From: Epiperipatus broadwayi
Taxonomy: Eukaryota > Onychophora > Udeonychophora > Euonychophora > Peripatidae
Direction: 5' to 3'
Length of the DNA: 64,000 nt
Assembly: GCA_028023455.1 (NCBI GenBank)
Contig: JAQFVV010012513.1
Coordinates: 1,932,001 to 1,996,000, forward strand
Of this stretch, positions 47,198-59,935 are shown piece after piece. The translations under genes and the position numbers were made by a program. Within the stretch, counting starts at the first letter, position 1; every line of letters begins with the position of its first letter. The notes under the pieces are model-generated. The model searched no databases, was not told the DNA's origin, and was given only the letters and a program-made list of their open reading frames with translations.

Positions 47198-47227
<30 letters not shown>

Positions 47228-47243
47228 ATATATATATACTATA

Positions 47244-47297
<54 letters not shown>
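47198..47297. repeat. (AT)n microsatellite, right of PLE pair
   Basis: Two AT tracts separated by TACTATATTGAAAATT border the right PLE 3' end. Confidence 0.97.
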
Positions 47298-47301
<4 letters not shown>

Positions 47302-48164
47302 CCATAAATGAAGGTGGTATATCACCTTTATTATTGAATGAGGTTGCCTTGTCAACAGTTTAAGATTGTTGATTGTTATTGATATGAAGATTCCTCTAAG
47401 TACTGACTGATTTTAATGATATATAACTTTTATTCCATTAAACATTACTGAAGTATACTAATAAACCATACAAAAATAAATCCACATCCAATATATCATC
47501 CTCATATTTAATCACTCTCAGTCTACGGCATGCAGAAAATCACTCCACATTTAATAAAAGGTTCTTCGATCGATAAATTGTCTTCTGCACAACAAATCAG
47601 AAAATGTATTTATTTCACCAATCTATCTCATAAGTGATACTTTTTCTAGGTCTTTTACAATTGCTTATGATTCCATATAAAAGTTAAACTCTCATCTCTT
47701 CCTTGAATTTATCCATCCCAACTCCATTTCACCATATATTTTGGTTTGGTCTCCAATTATTATTCCAATTTACAACTATGTCTCATTCTATTACTAATTT
47801 TGTCCATTGTATATACCTCTGTATTAATAATCTGACCCTGGCATTAGTCATTGTTAACTTCTTCTAATTCATTGTTATTAAACTTAATTTTATTCTTTTG
47901 AAAAAAATCAATTGGACATTATTTCAATCTTTTTAACATTTATCTCATTAGTCTTACCTTTTTATATTTATCTGATAATTCTTGCAATATTTCTTGAATA
48001 TCTTGAGCATTATGTGCAAAAACAAACCATCATCTGTAAAATCCAGAAGACTTAAATAATTACTATTTATTTTTACTTTCATTGCTGTCCATCTTAATCC
48101 ACAAAATATGTTCGCCAAACTGCTATAAAAAGTCATAGAGAAATGAAGACTTTCTGTTGTACAC

Positions 48165-48381
48165 CCAATTTAATGATGATTCTACTAATATCACCCATTT
48201 CAATAATAATCTGGCTAATATCACCCATTTTAATGATAATCTTGCTAATGTCACTCATTTCAATGATAATCTTGCTAATATCACTCACTTCAATGATAAT
48301 CTTGCTAATATCACCCATTTCAATGATAATCTAGCTAATACCACCCATTTCAATGATAATTTTGCTAATATCATTATGTAA
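48165..48381. repeat. 30-bp minisatellite, about seven units
   Basis: Units contain AATGATAATCTTGCTAAT and ATCACCCATTTC with small changes. The plus-strand frame repeats a ten-residue ITHFNDNLAN-type unit. It sits between two conserved parts of the minus-strand RTE and has expanded in place. Confidence 0.92.
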
Positions 48382-49084
48382 TCTAATCATATGACATTAT
48401 CCACTATAGATGTGCTTACAGAATCAAATGCCATTTCATAATCTACAAACTCAAATCTTAATAGCAACTCATATTCACTGGCCCCTTCTATAATTTCTCT
48501 CAGCACTAGGATGTTATCTACTGTCCTAAAACTACTTTAAACTCCAGTTTCTTTGTTCTTTATGTTGCTTAAAATATAAAGATCTCTATGGATCAGTTGG
48601 AATTATTTTGGGGAAGATTTTGTCTAAAACAGACAGGATACTGATTAATATGTGATTTATATCTTCTTTAACTCCTTTGTTAAATATCACTATTATTATA
48701 TTACTCTTTTTATTATTACCAATATTATTTTTCTATTTCTTCACCTGCTTTCATCATTTTCTAAGCTTTTTTCTTCACTGCTATTATTTAAAATGTTAGA
48801 CAATTTACAATATGTAATAGCTGTGGGGAATTCTTACATTTCTTCTTCTTTATTAGTACATAAGTTGTTTTTAAAATTCTTTCACACAATTTATGAGACC
48901 ATTTCTCATTTTAGAATAGTTACATCATTTTTTTCTTATTGCAGCAAATAAGTTTTCCGCCTTATCAAATTAGTATCTACTCATCCAAAACTTTTATACT
49001 CTTCTGTAGTTTTTTGTGCTAATTCACAATTACAGTTTTTAAAAATAAAAACATCAAAATATCATGTAATCACCATTTCATATG

Positions 49085-49360
49085 CTTGTTCAGGCTGTTA
49101 ATAATAATAACAAACTATCCATACAGTAGTGCCTCAAATGCAGGCCTTAGCAATTAATGGATGCAATAAGGTTTGTATATAAAATCTCCATCTAATGCCT
49201 ACTCATCCAATATCACCAAACTACTTTCTAGCTTGTGACTTTCATCAGTGAGGAGCTGTGGATTTCAGAGTAGTTTATATAGATCTAGGTACATAAACCT
49301 TCTTGCATTCATTGATTACTAAGACTTGTACTTAGTGATACTACTGTATGGAGAGTTCAC
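49085..49360. repeat. Palindrome of family D inside the RTE remnant
   Basis: The left half (minus orientation) holds CTGATGA and GAAAG at about 49210-49240. The right half repeats the outer segments (CATTGATTACT, ACTGTATGGAGAG) in inversion. Confidence 0.75.
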
Positions 49361-49429
49361 TACTATTACATTTTCTTATATTGCTATTAACTCCTTATCA
49401 TGCCATTTTACAAAACTCTATATGTAATA

Positions 49430-49690
49430 TATAAGGTATATGAGCATAGACTTTCACACTACCCACCACTCTCCACACTATCTCATAACCCTGATACACT
49501 TGAACACACATATGTTGAACACACATATGGTGATTATTAATCTTTTCAACATATGTATGTTCAAGTGTATCAGTGTTATGAGATAGTGTGGAGAGTGGTG
49601 GGTCGTGTGAAAGTCTGTGCTCATATACCCTATATATTACATATATAGACACAGGTATATAATAAGCCTGTGTATTTCAGTTAAAACTCT
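49430..49690. repeat. Form-B repeat, short inverted pair inside the RTE remnant
   Basis: Arms at about 49430-49520 and 49555-49640 match the outer parts of 39105-39600. The hammerhead cores have been lost, leaving only GGTGATTATTAATCTTTTC between them. Confidence 0.8.
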
Positions 49691-49897
49691 ATAGGGTAAA
49701 TCCTTTTCAATGGATCATTTAAAAATATTTTCATGATCCTTTGTTTGTTCGTACATTTCCTTGATTCAGTATAAAATTTACTAGTAAATTGCTGCTTTAT
49801 GTACCAGTTGCCTTTTTGCTGTTCTTAATAATGTATCAATTATTTTATTATTGAGTTAATTCAAGTGTAAATTATTTTCTAAATCTGTTTTATTTCT

Positions 49898-49993
49898 CAT
49901 GAGTCATAGCATCAGCTGGGAAGCGAACCTGCTATCCTGAGACAACTGCTTGTAAAGCAGCTATTGCTGAGCTCTCGACCACCAATGCTTGAC
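49898..49993 (-). repeat. tRNA-derived SINE with 17-bp target duplication
   Basis: Flanks 49881-49897 and 49994-50010 read AAATCTGTTTTATTTCT and AAATTTGTTTTATTTCT. On the minus strand the SINE has GTCAAGCATTGGTGGTCGAG, an anticodon-like loop TTTACAA, B box GGTTCGCTTCCC and a tail GATGCTATGACTCATGAG. It is the same subfamily as 18567-18667 and is inserted in the RTE. Confidence 0.88.
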
Positions 49994-50620
49994 AAATTTG
50001 TTTTATTTCTTTTTAAAGAAAAACATACACAATTAGTTTGACATTCTAATTTAAATCTATTTGAGTGTTTCTGAAGGTTAGAAATATCAAGTGTTAACAC
50101 AGACCATAATATTTTTTCCCATTAATTGTGCATTAAGATGCATTTTACCCCTCAATAATTTATTATTACCTCCTGTACTGAATCTATAACAGCATAACAA
50201 ACTTGAAATACATACATATTTCATCAAAATCTATGTTCATTTCTAATTAGCATTTTAATCAAAAGGAAAAACAAAATACAGTACTTTTCTCTTTCAGTTG
50301 TTTTTTAGTCCTAGCATTAAAGTCACCTATGACAATTTTAAAATGTTTTTTGGTTTGATCAAAAAAATTATATATACCTATATAAAAATTCTTTATTTCT
50401 TCATTACCATGAGAAATTTGGGATGCATAAGCCTGAAATTTCTGCTTTTAATATATTTCATTAAGTTGAAGAACTAATTTTTCAATTCTGCATGATAAAC
50501 CATCAATATTTACAGTGTTGTTATTTTGTTCTTTATTTACGATGAATTTCATTACATTTGTCTTTCCAATATTTGGGTATTTGTAATATAAGGATATGAC
50601 TTTTTATAAATCAACTGTGT

Positions 50621-51095
50621 GCTCCATTCTTTCTTATTATCTTATAAAATCAAACAAGTGTCTCATTTCATATCAAATAATTCATTTTCTAATCTGTGTG
50701 TTCAAAAGCAAAGAGTGATTCAACAAATGTATCCATATTTTACAACCTTTTAAAAGGAATATGGACACAGTTTTGATTCTAGTGTTATTAAGATAATGTG
50801 CCCAGGAAAAAAAAACAGTGAAAGATTAAAGAGGCATGGCTTTATCACACAAAATGAATACAAAATGAACCAATGAGCTAATAGAATTCAAATTACCAAG
50901 AAATGAGACTCATAGATTTTTAACAGAACAACCACAGTTATGATGCACACATGTCAAAAGTATACTTGGATTATTTAATTTATTTTTATTCTCTGTTATA
51001 ATATTTTCATATTATTAATAATGGCAGAATATCAAGATATTATATATATATTGAAGGTTAACAAATGATTTATGACGTTGTATATATATATATTA
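50621..51095. other. A+T-rich stretch without recognised genes
   Basis: No supported feature was seen. Confidence 0.4.
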
Positions 51096-51225
51096 TTGAC
51101 AATGGCGAATGCTAGTCCGTCGAAATATCGGATTGTAATGCACAATAATACACGGTTTAGTCCCAAAAATAAAAATTTATCTATATCATATAACCGTGAA
51201 AACATTATATATATATATATATATT
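51080..51225 (+). repeat. Family F segment, single copy
   Basis: Shares GTCGAAATATCGG, a segment near ACACGGT, and ATCATATAACCGTGAAAAC with the right arm and flank of the 25-kb palindrome (to about 25560). It ends at an AT tract. Confidence 0.7.
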
Positions 51226-53645
51226 GTAATGGAAAATAAAATTGCCCCAATCGTTGGGAGGTAATTGTAATAGAACATATATTCCATTGAATTTATCTCA
51301 GATCTTGGCTTATTTTTATCAAAGCTCTGAGTTGGGAAGCCAATTAAAATGGAAACTGTGTGAATAAAATAAACTAGTCCAACCATTAAATGGTTTAATT
51401 AATGATTACAATTACAATATTGCTTATCGGACTAGCTATACATAAAATATGCATGGATACCAAAGAGCAATAACAAGTGACATTAAGTGGTTTGCTTTAA
51501 GGGTTAACTTGATCGGTGATTTAATTATTCACCAAAATATAAATTGGAAACAAAGGGAATTTTACGGTATCCAACTTATATTTAGAGATGGGGATTATAC
51601 ACAAAACAATATAATGATTAATGATGTCTTAGATAAATAATTATGAAATTGAATATTAGCAAAACACAAAATTATTATTTAAGTAATTGTAAGTCTCAAG
51701 CATTACCTACTGACCTTTACACTGAAAAGAGAAAAATAAAGAAAGAAAGAAATTTCAAATGAATCACAAAGTCATTTCATATACAACAAATGGTATATAC
51801 TTTATTTTAATTGTGGTTTGATTTGCTTTTCAACTGGCAACAATTATATTAAACACATACACTATTTGTTTACCTTTCAAGTTTTTATTTTAATTCAGTA
51901 TTATTTAAATTAACAATATTTGCTAGCAATAGGCGTGGATTGAGGTTTGTATCTACATAAGAAACATCTACTATTATTTAACACACAGAAAGGTGTAATA
52001 AAGGAGCAATAATGAAAATCATAATAGCTTCTTAAAATAATAATTTAAAATCATGCTATGTTTGTCAAAGTTAGATCATTTAACTAAAAAAAAATATGAA
52101 TCTTCCTTTCCTATTGTGTTCAATATTTGTTTGCTTCATTTTCGATTAAAACTATACTTCTCCTTTTGACTACAGATACGAACTTTTTAGATTTATTATT
52201 TATAATAGGGCTTCTATCATGGCCCCTACATTCAATATCTTTCATTATATCTTTACTGATTCTGAGACTTCAATAAACATTTATCATGCTATATAACTCT
52301 TAGCATGGGCATTTTGGGGCGCTTCTGTCGAAGGTTTTAGCCTTGCACGTTTTTATAAACCTGAAAAGTAAATTTTTAACTATACGATAAGTATAAATTT
52401 GTTCATAAAAATAATAAACACATTACAATACTAAATAAAAACAGATAGTTGTGAATTTTTAATATGCCATTATTTCACAAACACACCAAGTTATCAGTGG
52501 ACTGCAAGTCTAATACATAAGTATATTTTTTAAATCTACTTTTAATGTATCACAATTTTTTTTCCTCATTAAACTCTAATTAGTATTGAAATTTCTTAGA
52601 AATTTTTTTTATTGCCAGTTATCAAACTTCCTGGATATTTAAAAGCATTAACCTGCTTTATTACTTTGTGTTAATGCTTTCTCAAAGTTTTTATCTCATT
52701 ATGGATGCTTTCATTCAATTTCTTTTCATCTTGATTCTACAATTTCTGTGAATCCAAATGCTACTCATATCATCAGAAAATCTGATGTAACAAGCACTTC
52801 TACCTCCAATACTAACTCCATCATTAGGAAATAATACTCAATTAACAAACTCTTGCTTTTCACAACTGATCAAAGTTGTTCTTCTAAAAAGCAATGTCTT
52901 CAAGCTGTAAATATGTGCACACTTTTCTACACCAATTATGGTATATAACCCTAAATAAAATGTTTACACTTCCACTATCTTTATGAAAAGTTCTAATTAA
53001 GCAATCAACCATAAAATAATTTGTGAATAGTGGATATTGAATATTAACATTCTAATAGTCGATAATAATAACAATAAATCACTCAGTTCCTTAACGATAA
53101 AACAAAAGAAATGATTCTTATTACATTCCAGACCAGGAAAAAAAAATGCTTACAGTTAATAGAGAATTGAAGGTATTAAAATGTATAGTTGTTGGCCTAG
53201 AATCAGATCTATATAATTATTCAAGCAAGTTGGCTTGGGTTCAAAACCTTGGATGTTTTGAATTTCAGGTTTTTAATTTAAATAGTAAAATGGAGGTAAA
53301 AAGTGATGTTAAAGGTATGATTGCATTGGTTCCATTGCACTACTATCTATCTATCACTGATTGTCCAAGCTTACTATAGATGGCACTAATATAGATCAGT
53401 TCTTGAATTATTAATAGCTAATAGATTAATTAATTTTTTACTAGAGATGTCTGAAATTTAAATTATGTGGCCTTTTATTTGTCATTATGATTCTTTGGAG
53501 AAGAAATATTGTGCTAAACTGCTATACCAAATATAACTCTTTAACTGTGCTTTACGCACATGTAATGAATAATCTTAATTAATCATCTGAGCATTTTCAG
53601 GAAAGTCTAAGTTCCCATAATCATAACTTGTAACCAATTGAGAAA
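51226..53645. other. A+T-rich stretch without recognised genes
   Basis: Open frames at 51449-51640 and 53146-53379 show no recognised domain and no supporting context. No repeat family was assigned. Confidence 0.4.
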
Positions 53646-53675
53646 TGCTTGTAATAAAACCTTATGTAAATTTAT

Positions 53676-53948
53676 GTGGCTCTGAAGAAGACTGCAGGAC
53701 AATCGAAACATAAAATTGTATATGCATATACCTACATTAAAAGGTTTTTGCTAAAAAGTGTTCACAGTAGAGTAAATAAATTGCATTTATATAAGATATT
53801 GCAGCAAAATAAAGGACATGGTATATTTGGTAATATTTCTGAGGAAACAAAATTTAGGATGGCTGGTTTTATTAGTAATGGTAATTTTGTGATGAGTACA
53901 GAGTCTAACGGTGTTCAGTTAAGTACTGTTTGGAGTATGCACAATTAG
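53676..53948 (+). CDS. Unrecognised 90-codon open frame
   Basis: No family was recognised. The frame covers a CTGAAGAAGACTGC...ATCGAAAC segment like those in the terminal repeats of PLE-type elements in this window. It then encodes a basic N-terminal part (YIKRFLLKSVHSRVNKLHLYK) and a polar end (GFISNGNFVMSTESNGVQL). It may be the 5' coding end of an undescribed transposable element, or chance. The start at 53676 is arbitrary. Confidence 0.25.
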   Translation: MALKKTAGQSKHKIVYAYTYIKRFLLKSVHSRVNKLHLYKILQQNKGHGIFGNISEETKFRMAGFISNGNFVMSTESNGVQLSTVWSMHN

Positions 53949-54130
53949 AGTGACAATTTTGTAACTTTTCTGTGGTGATTTGATGTAAGAAATGGATTTT
54001 TTAAGTATTTTTTAACAAGAATTACCTTTAACAATGGTGCTTAACACTTCAAATGCATTTAGGGTATATATTTTATTAACTACTATTTATCTCCATATTT
54101 TTGGAATTAATACTTCATGTTATTATTAAA

Positions 54131-54280
54131 CAGGCGGAGCTCTCCATACAGTGGTGCCACCCTGTGCCAACCAGAGTGATCAATGGATGCCAGAAGGCTT
54201 GTGCATAAAATCCTTCTGGCATCCATTGATTGCTCAGGGTGGCACTGCCATATGGAGTGTTTTACCTGTTTAATAACAGT
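54131..54280. repeat. Short palindrome of family D, core deleted
   Basis: Arms with AGTGGTGCCACCCTG and GATGCCAGAAGG segments face each other with a spacer of only about 10 bases, whereas related copies have the hammerhead-like part in the middle. Confidence 0.8.
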
Positions 54281-54954
54281 TATGTGCTAGCATAAGAGAT
54301 GGAGTTCATGTGATGTCTTGTTATTATAAATACTAACTATAATAAATCAATTGACATAATTGTTTTTTCAATAGTATATTATATATAAACTTTACCTCAT
54401 CATTTGATGATGTGCCTATAACCCAAAACAATATAAATTGCTTTTAATAGAAAATACAGAAAGTTTGATGTCATACACAAATCTTATTAATAATAAGATT
54501 GTGTAGGAACCATAATAGACTCCATTTTACTCCAGAGCTATTTATTCTAAACTTAAGTAATCAATCGGTCCTAAATGATAGCATTAGATTCCAATTCCTA
54601 AATTACTTTGTGCCTCTTAATTGTTTTCAGCAAGCAACTATAATGCGTTCACTCATCTAACAGCCAAAATAACCAAAAATTTAGTAATACTAAGGATTGG
54701 AACTTACCCTGGCTTGCATCTATAGTGACAAGTAGTCGTTCTGACTGCATCACGACCACATTACATGGTCGGAACAATTACCTAGTGACATAAATCTGAC
54801 TGTATTTCAGCAAATATATATTTTAATGACCTCAATTTTAGACTAATTATAAATGACTTTGACTTATTCATTAATTCTATACTTACCATAGCTTTTTGAG
54901 AGAGAAAGAAAGAAAGAAAGAAAGGTTTACGATATAATTTTTAAGATTCAAAGT

Positions 54955-55322
54955 TAGGTGGAGTTGAGAAATTTTTCAGGAAGGAATAAAAAACATTAGG
55001 CATCTGTTAATTGAATGTAAATGCTTGAAAACAGAAAGGGCACATATAATGAAGTTATGGAAGAATATATATGAAAAAAATGATTATACAGAAAGTGGAT
55101 TATTGGTTTTTATGCTGGGTTTGGGAAAAGATAAGGGGGATTTAGATATAAAGGTCGTAGAGTTAACACAGATTATGTTGTGGAAATGGGATGGAGCAGA
55201 ATATGGGAAAACTTAGACTGGGGAATGGAAAATAAAGTGGCTAACAGGTTTCTCTGGGCATAATTGTTGAGAGATTCTTGACTCCGTTTAAGGAGAAGCT
55301 ACAGCACATCACATCACATCAC
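54955..55322 (+). pseudogene. CATCA-tailed LINE, 3'-end fragment
   Basis: Starts in the HLLIECKCLK zinc-knuckle region, keeps an open frame at 55025-55216 (LWKNIYEKNDYTESGLLVF, LTQIMLWKWDG) and ends in ACATCACATCACATCACACA. It is less decayed than the copies near 11-12 kb. Confidence 0.85.
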
Positions 55323-57540
55323 ACAGCATATGAAATCTTTACAAATAAAAATATAGAAACGATTCCTATCTTATATGTGAGGAAATATGCATCTATAATG
55401 CAAACATAAAATATCTACAGCATGACCTACCTTTTCTACATATCTAATCATGAAATTATGAATTAAATTCTGAAAAAAAATATTAAATAACGATAATGCA
55501 TTGCGTATATTTATCAATGACTACTATGAGAAAAAATGCCAATCAATTATTTTCCAGCCTACATTGTATACGACAGAAGTATATAACGTACATATACAAT
55601 GCATTTAAATTAAAACAAGACATATTTTAAGTGATCAATAATATCTAATATATAATCATTTGTTAATAAATTGAAATTTGAAACCAGTTTATATATACAT
55701 ATCGTAGAATAAGGCTTAAGAATTAAATGACAACAGAAAATTTTTAAGAATAAGTGATCTCTAGCATCTTTATTATTAATATTGATAAATTTAAGATTTA
55801 AAACAATTTACTTATATTATGTACGAATATGTATATATATATATTGCATGTGAATAAAAAAAAATAAAACATTTTAATGTTCAATGAAACTTATCATGTT
55901 GTTAATTATAACGATTGATTAAAACCTAAAATTAGTTTACGTACATATAAACAGTTAACTTTGAAAATCAATCGTGCAAAAAAATAATAATAAATTAATA
56001 AAAAAAAATGACCACATTTAGTTACATTTAATTTTCTTTATTCTCTCTTCATTTGAAAGTTCTCTAACTATTTGATGCAATTTTGTCTGGTCCAGCATGG
56101 ATCAAGGTAACATGTAAATAGTTTAAAAATGACAAACACATGAATTCATGAACCTTTTGGTTTTATAAATCATTGACTGGTAGCATTTTTTTTTTTTTGT
56201 ATTTTCCAAGTTAAGTTATGATGTTTCAGTTAAAATGATGGACTGATTTTGAATATGTAGTGAATGCTTATCTTGGCTTGTGGTATACAAATAGCTATTC
56301 ATTCTGTTTGTTTTATATTCCAAATGCCTGCTTGTTAATAATTTGACTATTTTCCAATAGATGTTATCATGGAATAGGATTGATCTGGCCATAGATTTAC
56401 TATTTAGCCTGCCATTTCTAATGATATTTCAAGTTCAATAAATATTGTAGTTACACAAAGAAAATTGTATATGAATCAACAGCAAAGTTTTGTTTTCTTT
56501 TTTTTTTAATGGCGATTATCAATCCTTGTTGCTATAGTATTTTTTATGCCTATTGTTTAGCTCAGTCTTTTACACACTACTAATATCAATGTCTTTATTT
56601 CAACAATCTTCGATTTTTTTAAATATCAAAAAAAAAGAAAAAATATATATATAAAAATTAGCTTTACAATTTAATCAAAAAAAAATACATATATATATAT
56701 ATATAAATTAGCTTCACAATTTACAAAAACAAAATAGATAAATAAATAAAGAAACAAATAAATAATACAATTACATTATAAACAAATTCTAAAAATAAAA
56801 ATACAATCTAAACACATTTAGTAATTTTACATGCCAATATTTTAGTCATTGATATTACAAAAAGGCAAGTAATTTAAACACAAATCAATATTTTACTAAA
56901 ATCTATATACACATACATATATACTTATTTACTTTATTTTATATAACCACTGCCACTTAAATCCAACAATCAAAAACAAATGCATATCCCAAAAAATAAA
57001 TAAATAAATAATGATAACAACAACTAATAACAATATATATATATATATTAAAGCCAAATCAAAGTTTGTTTTTGAACAATAATAACGCTTTGATGGAAAG
57101 GATGGGTCTTTCCAACCTTTACAATATGTGTATACATATAATAACAGTGTCATATATATTAAACACAATTTTATGTAATGAAATGCCTATCAAAAATTTA
57201 ATACATAAGGAATAATGATAATACTGATAAAGATTCAAGTTGTGAATCAGTATATGTAGCTAAGAGTGCATGTAATAAATTTGGCTTGACATAAATTTAA
57301 TAGATATCTAAATTCTCCTTAAGTTTAACACCAGATCATTAGATATAAAACTTGAGAAATATGAATGTAAATAAGTTGTTTTGCAGCTCTATTCATGTAA
57401 AGTTTAATATCTAATTATGTTTTATGAAAATTATCACCTGTATTTTATTGTGACATTAGAAGGTGCCACTGTAAATAATACTAATTTGCTACTTTCATAT
57501 ATAAAATTCCCTACATCTATCCAATCTATCTTACACAACT
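55323..57540. other. A+T-rich stretch without recognised genes
   Basis: No gene was recognised. AT tracts occur at about 55835 and 56692-56704, and a short imperfect duplication of AAATTAGCTT(T/C)ACAATTTA at about 56655 and 56705. Confidence 0.4.
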
Positions 57541-57646
57541 AATACACATGATCATAATACATGTGAAAAAGATAAATGATCTTCAATATATATATATATA
57601 TATATATCATACTGAACTAGCACTCATCAATTGGTGCAGATCACCA

Positions 57647-57709
<63 letters not shown>

Positions 57710-57960
57710 CATATATATAAGATAGCAAATATATATATATATATACATATATATAAGATAGCAAATCTTTAAACTTTAATGGACAAAAAATGATTTTCTA
57801 CATTAATATAAACTTAGCAATGATTGTGTATATGTGAGGGAGATGATGATTTGGAACAACCATTGAGTATTCACATGTATGTGTGTATGTGTATTAGTTG
57901 TATAATAGATTGGATACATGTTGGGAACTTGGATGTTCAAATTCAAAGCCCTTATATTTA
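57540..57960. repeat. Form-B hammerhead repeat, degenerate, with microsatellites
   Basis: The minus-oriented core at about 57600-57645 reads TTGATGA, GTGCTAGTTCAGTAT, GATA. TC, AC and AT tracts lie at 57648-57745. A plus-oriented remnant with a worn B-box region follows to 57960. Confidence 0.6.
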
Positions 57961-58049
57961 CATTAAGTTTAGTATATACAATATACATATATTTAAATAT
58001 TGTATATATATATACATTGAATTAAATATATCCATTGATTGTTATCATA

Positions 58050-58745
58050 ATAAAAAATAGACATAAGTAGGGTATACCCATGTAACCAGAGAAATTTGGA
58101 TTTTGTTATTGCTAGTAAACTACCAATTGCTATTAATTGACAATTATCCTGATGGTCAATAACTTGCCCCCATTAATCGATAATGGTTGTTTGCTGAGGG
58201 TTTTTTATTGAAGTAAAAACATCCTTCAATAAAATATTCAACAAAAGAGCCATTATAGATTAATAAGAAACATGTTTAACTTCAGAATAATTGTCAATTA
58301 GTAGTAATTGATAGCTTCATGGCAATAACAAAAGACAAATGTTGTTTCTGTATACATGAATATAACTTTACATATATATATATATATTGAATTAAACATT
58401 TTTATGGACTGTTATTATAATAAAAAATAGAAATGAGGATATAATATCCATTTATATAGAGATAATCTTTAACCTTTCATATAATAAAAGCTTATCAATT
58501 ACTATTAATTAACAATTCCTGAGGCCAAACTAGTTTCTCATTAACCTAGAATCGCTCGGTCATTGGAGGTTATGTACTTCATTTACTTCAACAAAAAAAC
58601 TCCAACAAATGTGCTATTGTAGGTTAATGAGAAAACTCGTTTGGCTTCAAAAATTGTCAATTAGTAGTAATTAATAATTATTTGGTTACACCAAGGCTTA
58701 AAAATGATCCCCATTTAAATCAGTATTATCTCCTCATTTCTATTC
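58050..58745. repeat. Two tandem copies of a palindromic repeat
   Basis: Copy 1 (about 58050-58340) has arms 58095-58200 and 58240-58335. Copy 2 (about 58420-58745) has matching arms around TCATTGGAGG. Shared arm phrases are TACTATTAATT and ACAATT, with the reverse AATTGTCAATTAGTAGTAATT. No coding content was seen. Confidence 0.7.
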
Positions 58746-58749
58746 TTTT

Positions 58750-59810
58750 ATATATACATATGTATACATCTACTCCATACTGTAATGAAACATGAAAGTG
58801 AAATTATAATGATTTTAAGTTAAAATGTTTTCCAATTAGATTTCATGTTGTTTAGTGTTCTTTAATTTTATTTAAATAAGAAAAAAATGTGGTTTTCTGT
58901 CATAGTTAGCAACATAACCATTTATTCTTTCTTTGTGAATTAGATTGTAATTTTAGTTGAGTGAGTCTTATGAATCTTATCGGATTTATGATTCATCCTC
59001 ATAAGTATCAGAATTTGAACAATTATATAAATCTTAAAACAAATGGAAAAACTTCATTTTTTATTCATCACATTATTTATGTTGTTATTTGAGGATACCA
59101 TATAAAATATTATAGCAATTTTAAGTTAGACATTTCTCTATAATTTCATTTTATATCATTTTATGCTGCTTAATTTATTTTATATGTATCTTAAAACAAT
59201 ATTTAATAGACAACAATGGCCACTTTCACCCAATTACACTGGGCTTTTAATATGTTTCATATTTATTCAAATGTTCCTGTATATGTAAAGTTTCATATCA
59301 TTTCTTTCTTTGTAATTTTATTATATTTTTTATATGATTTTTTTTTTCACCATCAATTCTATTACCAGTATCTTAGATATGAGTATATGGCCTTGATTTT
59401 CTTTTTCTTTTTTAATTGCTTGAAAATTTGACTATTTGAAGTGAAATATAAATAGTTACAATAAAGTCACTATAAACATTTGTACTAAAACACAAACACA
59501 TAACACATGCACACACAAAACACACGTATATATGATAATTTAATTTATAAAAGTCAAATTTTCTAAATTGACAGCATTATCATCATACATTTCTGATAAA
59601 TTTATTAATATTTTTTACTAATCTTTTATTAGGATAGAAATTATCCTCTCATTTGTAGGTCAAGTATATACTTTAAATCTCACTATAAATGTATCAGTTT
59701 TATAAACGCAAACAGATTGAATCAATAATGCAACGTCATCTATTTATTTTCCAAGTGTAATATATTTTTAGATGAATTTAATACTTAATTATACTATACT
59801 GTCCACGAAC
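58750..59810. other. A+T-rich stretch without recognised genes
   Basis: No supported feature was seen. The open frame 59216-59431 is phenylalanine- and isoleucine-rich without a domain. Confidence 0.4.
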
Positions 59811-59811
59811 C

Positions 59812-59935
59812 ATGTAAATAAAGATATCTGCAAAAGGCAAACAATCTATAGTACGCATTTTATGCTAAACCAGCACTCATTAGTTGATCTATGACTTAAT
59901 CTCTTATGTACCTCTTTATCATTTTTAAATTCCAA
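59812..59935 (-). repeat. Hammerhead-bearing repeat fragment, degenerate
   Basis: Minus strand: CAACTAATGA, GTGCTGGTTTAGCAT (stem II intact), AAAA. Two core bases are changed, so activity is unlikely. Confidence 0.6.

Larger units (their letters stand above)
44054..47202. mobile_element. Penelope-like element: head-to-head inverted pair
   Basis: Arms 44054-45510 (minus) and 45743-47202 (plus) are almost identical reverse complements of about 1.46 kb, including matching 3' untranslated ends. The 232-bp centre (45511-45742) belongs only to the plus copy and extends its reading frame. Thus a 5'-truncated copy lies inverted against a longer one, an arrangement known for PLEs. Both 3' ends meet AT microsatellites. 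Visible protein differences between the arms are only two (Q/K in the VDFG segment, V/I in VIRN), so the event is recent. Confidence 0.9.
47620..50620 (-). pseudogene. RTE-type LINE, decayed and interrupted
   Basis: Minus-strand order: 50620-50000, endonuclease pieces (an FQAYASQISH-type YAP region, VIGDFNAR-like with shifts, TLDISNLQKHSNRFKLE). 49880-49690, DTLL...TESRKCTNKQRIMKI. About 48800-48600, KAGEEIE and KEDINHILISILSVLDKIF. 48560-48390, YEL..FEFVDYEMAFDS (motif A). 48136-47954, LANIFCGLRW, YLSLLDFTDDGL (motif C, DFTDD for DFADD). 47880-47620, the C-terminal region. All align with the copy at 34335-37210. Stops, a minisatellite, two palindromes and a SINE interrupt it, so it is older than those insertions. 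Confidence 0.82.

Noticed and set aside
48143-48381. Repeat protein encoded by the 30-bp units
   Set aside because: Because the unit length is a multiple of three, all frames stay open. The array lies inside a transposon fossil and has no flanking gene structure.
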